DNA of 6,847 nt, taken from positions 1 through 6,847 of the forward strand of contig DRQL01000272.1 in the NCBI GenBank assembly GCA_011371465.1, written 5' to 3'. Below, piece after piece: positions 6,501 through 6,847 of this stretch (its first letter is position 1; each line of letters begins with the position of its first letter). The DNA comes from Gammaproteobacteria bacterium. GTDB taxonomy: Bacteria; Pseudomonadota; Gammaproteobacteria; DSM-19610. The notes below the pieces were generated by a model. That model was not told where the DNA came from. It saw only the letters and a list, made by a program, of their open reading frames with translations, and did not search any database. The translations under genes were made by a program, and so were the position numbers.

Positions 6501-6847
6501 GGGATGGTGCTTGCGCAACAGTTCGCTGCTTTCCCGGATAACGCGTTCGCCTGGCAGGAACACCAGCACATCACCCGGACCTTCCGCCGCCAGTTCATCC
6601 ACCGCATCCAGCAACGCCTGCCCGCGCCCGCGGTCCTTCTGGTCTTCGTCCTCGCCGGTCAGCGGGCGGTAACGGATCTCGACCGGCCAGGTACGCCCCG
6701 ATACCTCGATCACCGGGGCATCGTTGAAGTGCGCGGCAAATCGCTGCGGATCGATGGTGGCCGAAGTAATGATGATCCGGAGATCCGGTCGGCGCGGCAG
6801 CAGGCGTCGCAGGTAGCCCAGCAGGAAATCGATATTCAGGCTGCGCT
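3564..6847 (-). CDS. hrpA: ATP-dependent RNA helicase HrpA, N-terminus missing
   Basis: HrpA is a DEAH-box 3'-5' RNA helicase that uses NTP hydrolysis to act on mRNA; the E. coli enzyme is linked to mRNA processing and to rescue of stalled or collided ribosomes. The reading frame runs off the right edge: 1093 residues are visible of roughly 1300 expected, so the first 200 or so, with the Walker A loop and the DEAH box itself, lie outside. The visible part begins RSLNIDFLLGYL, the sequence that follows DEAHE in HrpA. In order: motif III SAT (28-30), second RecA domain with motif V TNVAETSLTVPGI (148-160) and motif VI QRAGRCGR (195-202), winged-helix/ratchet region (about 229-345, with VDPRLARMVL), OB-fold region (about 410-515), then the long DUF3418 C-terminal region ending near EELRVSLFAQQLGTSVKVS. 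A GTG at 6713 is internal, not the start. No frameshift is seen. Confidence 0.97.
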   Translation of the reverse strand, partial: RSLNIDFLLGYLRRLLPRRPDLRIIITSATIDPQRFAAHFNDAPVIEVSGRTWPVEIRYRPLTGEDEDQKDRGRGQALLDAVDELAAEGPGDVLVFLPGERVIRESSELLRKHHPPHTEIVPLYARLSAARQSQVFRPHRGRRIVLATNVAETSLTVPGIHYVVDTGLARISRYSYRTKVQRLPVEAVSQASANQRAGRCGRVAAGICIRLYSEDDYQSRAEFTEPEIQRTNLAAVILGMTVLGLGDIETFPFIDPPDRRLIRDGYKLLYELGAVDEQQKLTSMGRNIARLSVDPRLARMVLAASELNCLSEVLVIVAALETIDPRERPLDRAQAADEKHALFKDDRSDFMAFLNLWSAYREQAGHLSQNKLRNWCRTHFLSFMRMREWVDVHRQLQAQVRDMGLGGNTQAADYRSIHCALLTGLPGNLALQVEPGEYLGARNLKFALFPGAGPARKKPKWLVAGELVETGRRYLRTVAAIEPEWVEPLAGHLVKRSYSEPHWEKKRARVMAFERVTLYGLPLVQRRKVNYGPVDRPLSRELFIRHALVAGEFNTRAGFARHNRELLDSIEQLEARARRRDMLVDEDELYRFFDERIPDTVYDGNSFQRWWKNVEHEQADLLCLEREAITHHGAEAVTGQQFPEWLEVRGLCLPVQYRFSPGETGDGLCVRLPLTALNQVRDSDFDWLVPGLLREKIVLLIRSLPKPLRRHFVPAPDFADACVAALPAGDHPLLEALAEQLQRMTGVAVPADAWRPERLPQHLFACFELHDEQGVVLDTGRDLQHLQAQYGERARRGFERVADPRYERKQVQDWDFGDLPDAIELDSGGLTLRAYPALVADKGSIALRLFDDQPQAVAAHRAGLLALFRKKSGRAVREIRRVAPGLQQQSVWFSPLGGADGLLADLEQAVLQAAFFADEATDVRSADVFQQRLEAGRRALPERARAIGGWSYDALQAWHTLNRRLKGAVTPQLLAAIHEVQAQARLLVYPGFISATPVQWLPHLARYLRAALQRLDKLAERAGQERRQAAVVRRFQERYEQALAGGRSGPELEAFRWLIEELRVSLFAQQLGTSVKVSPERLERRWQEIQSAG
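3590..3607. repeat. Hairpin-forming inverted repeat in hrpA 3' end
   Basis: AGCGGC (3590-3595) and GCCGCT (3602-3607) form a perfect 6-bp GC-rich stem with a 6-base loop, 40 bases after the fabB stop. A second weaker pair, GGCAG (3570-3574) and CTGCC (3585-3589), lies just before it. Neither is followed by a T-run. They might stabilise or end the fabAB transcript, or simply reflect hrpA coding sequence. Confidence 0.3.

Noticed and set aside
6711..6713. GTG at 6713 as the start of hrpA
   Set aside because: The frame continues to the window edge with conserved HrpA sequence, including motif III SAT and the residues that follow the DEAH box.
1..6847. Search for mobile elements, CRISPR repeats, tRNA or rRNA genes, toxin-antitoxin or defence genes
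   Set aside because: No repeated spacers, terminal inverted repeats, transposase motifs, tRNA-like cloverleaf or defence-family protein was seen; every long frame is explained by conserved genes.

Overview
The window reads as a stretch of a GC-rich gammaproteobacterial chromosome. The evidence is a linked fabA-fabB pair (the FabA/FabB route to unsaturated fatty acids), a YajQ-family protein, and a long HrpA helicase with the C-terminal domain typical of proteobacterial HrpA. The genus cannot be fixed from this sequence. I see no insertion sequence, CRISPR array, tRNA, rRNA, phage gene or compositional break. Coding density is very high and no gene-free stretch exceeds about 160 bases.

Layout from left to right: (1) the 3' part of a gene for a GGDEF-family protein, plus strand, entering from outside the window (1-573); its visible GGDEF remnant looks degenerate and is followed by a linker and a helical tail of unknown function. 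(2) A DUF4442 hotdog-fold, thioesterase-like gene on the minus strand (574-1068), whose stop codon directly abuts the stop of gene 1. (3) A 67-base divergent intergenic region, then yajQ (1136-1618, plus), whose last 12 bases including the stop are tandemly duplicated. (4) A 160-base spacer carrying a candidate promoter and a possible small upstream ORF, then fabA (1779-2318) and fabB (2332-3549), clearly one operon. (5) hrpA on the minus strand (3564 to beyond the right edge), convergent with fabB across 14 bases and cut by the window just after its DEAH box.

Functionally, fabA and fabB work in sequence: FabA dehydrates and isomerises the C10 acyl-ACP and FabB elongates the cis product, setting membrane unsaturation. 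The DUF4442 protein has the same fold class as FabA and may act on acyl thioesters, but that is only inference. The GGDEF-family protein and YajQ (a family with reported cyclic-di-GMP-binding members) sit one gene apart, a possible but unproven signalling link. HrpA is an RNA helicase of translation and mRNA metabolism with no evident tie to the others.

Most of the window is conserved housekeeping sequence, and I found no convincing new multi-gene system. The items most worth checking are the degenerate GGDEF domain with its unusual tail, the small ORF overlapping the fabA start, the duplicated yajQ stop, and the tight convergent junctions with hairpins inside the opposing genes.
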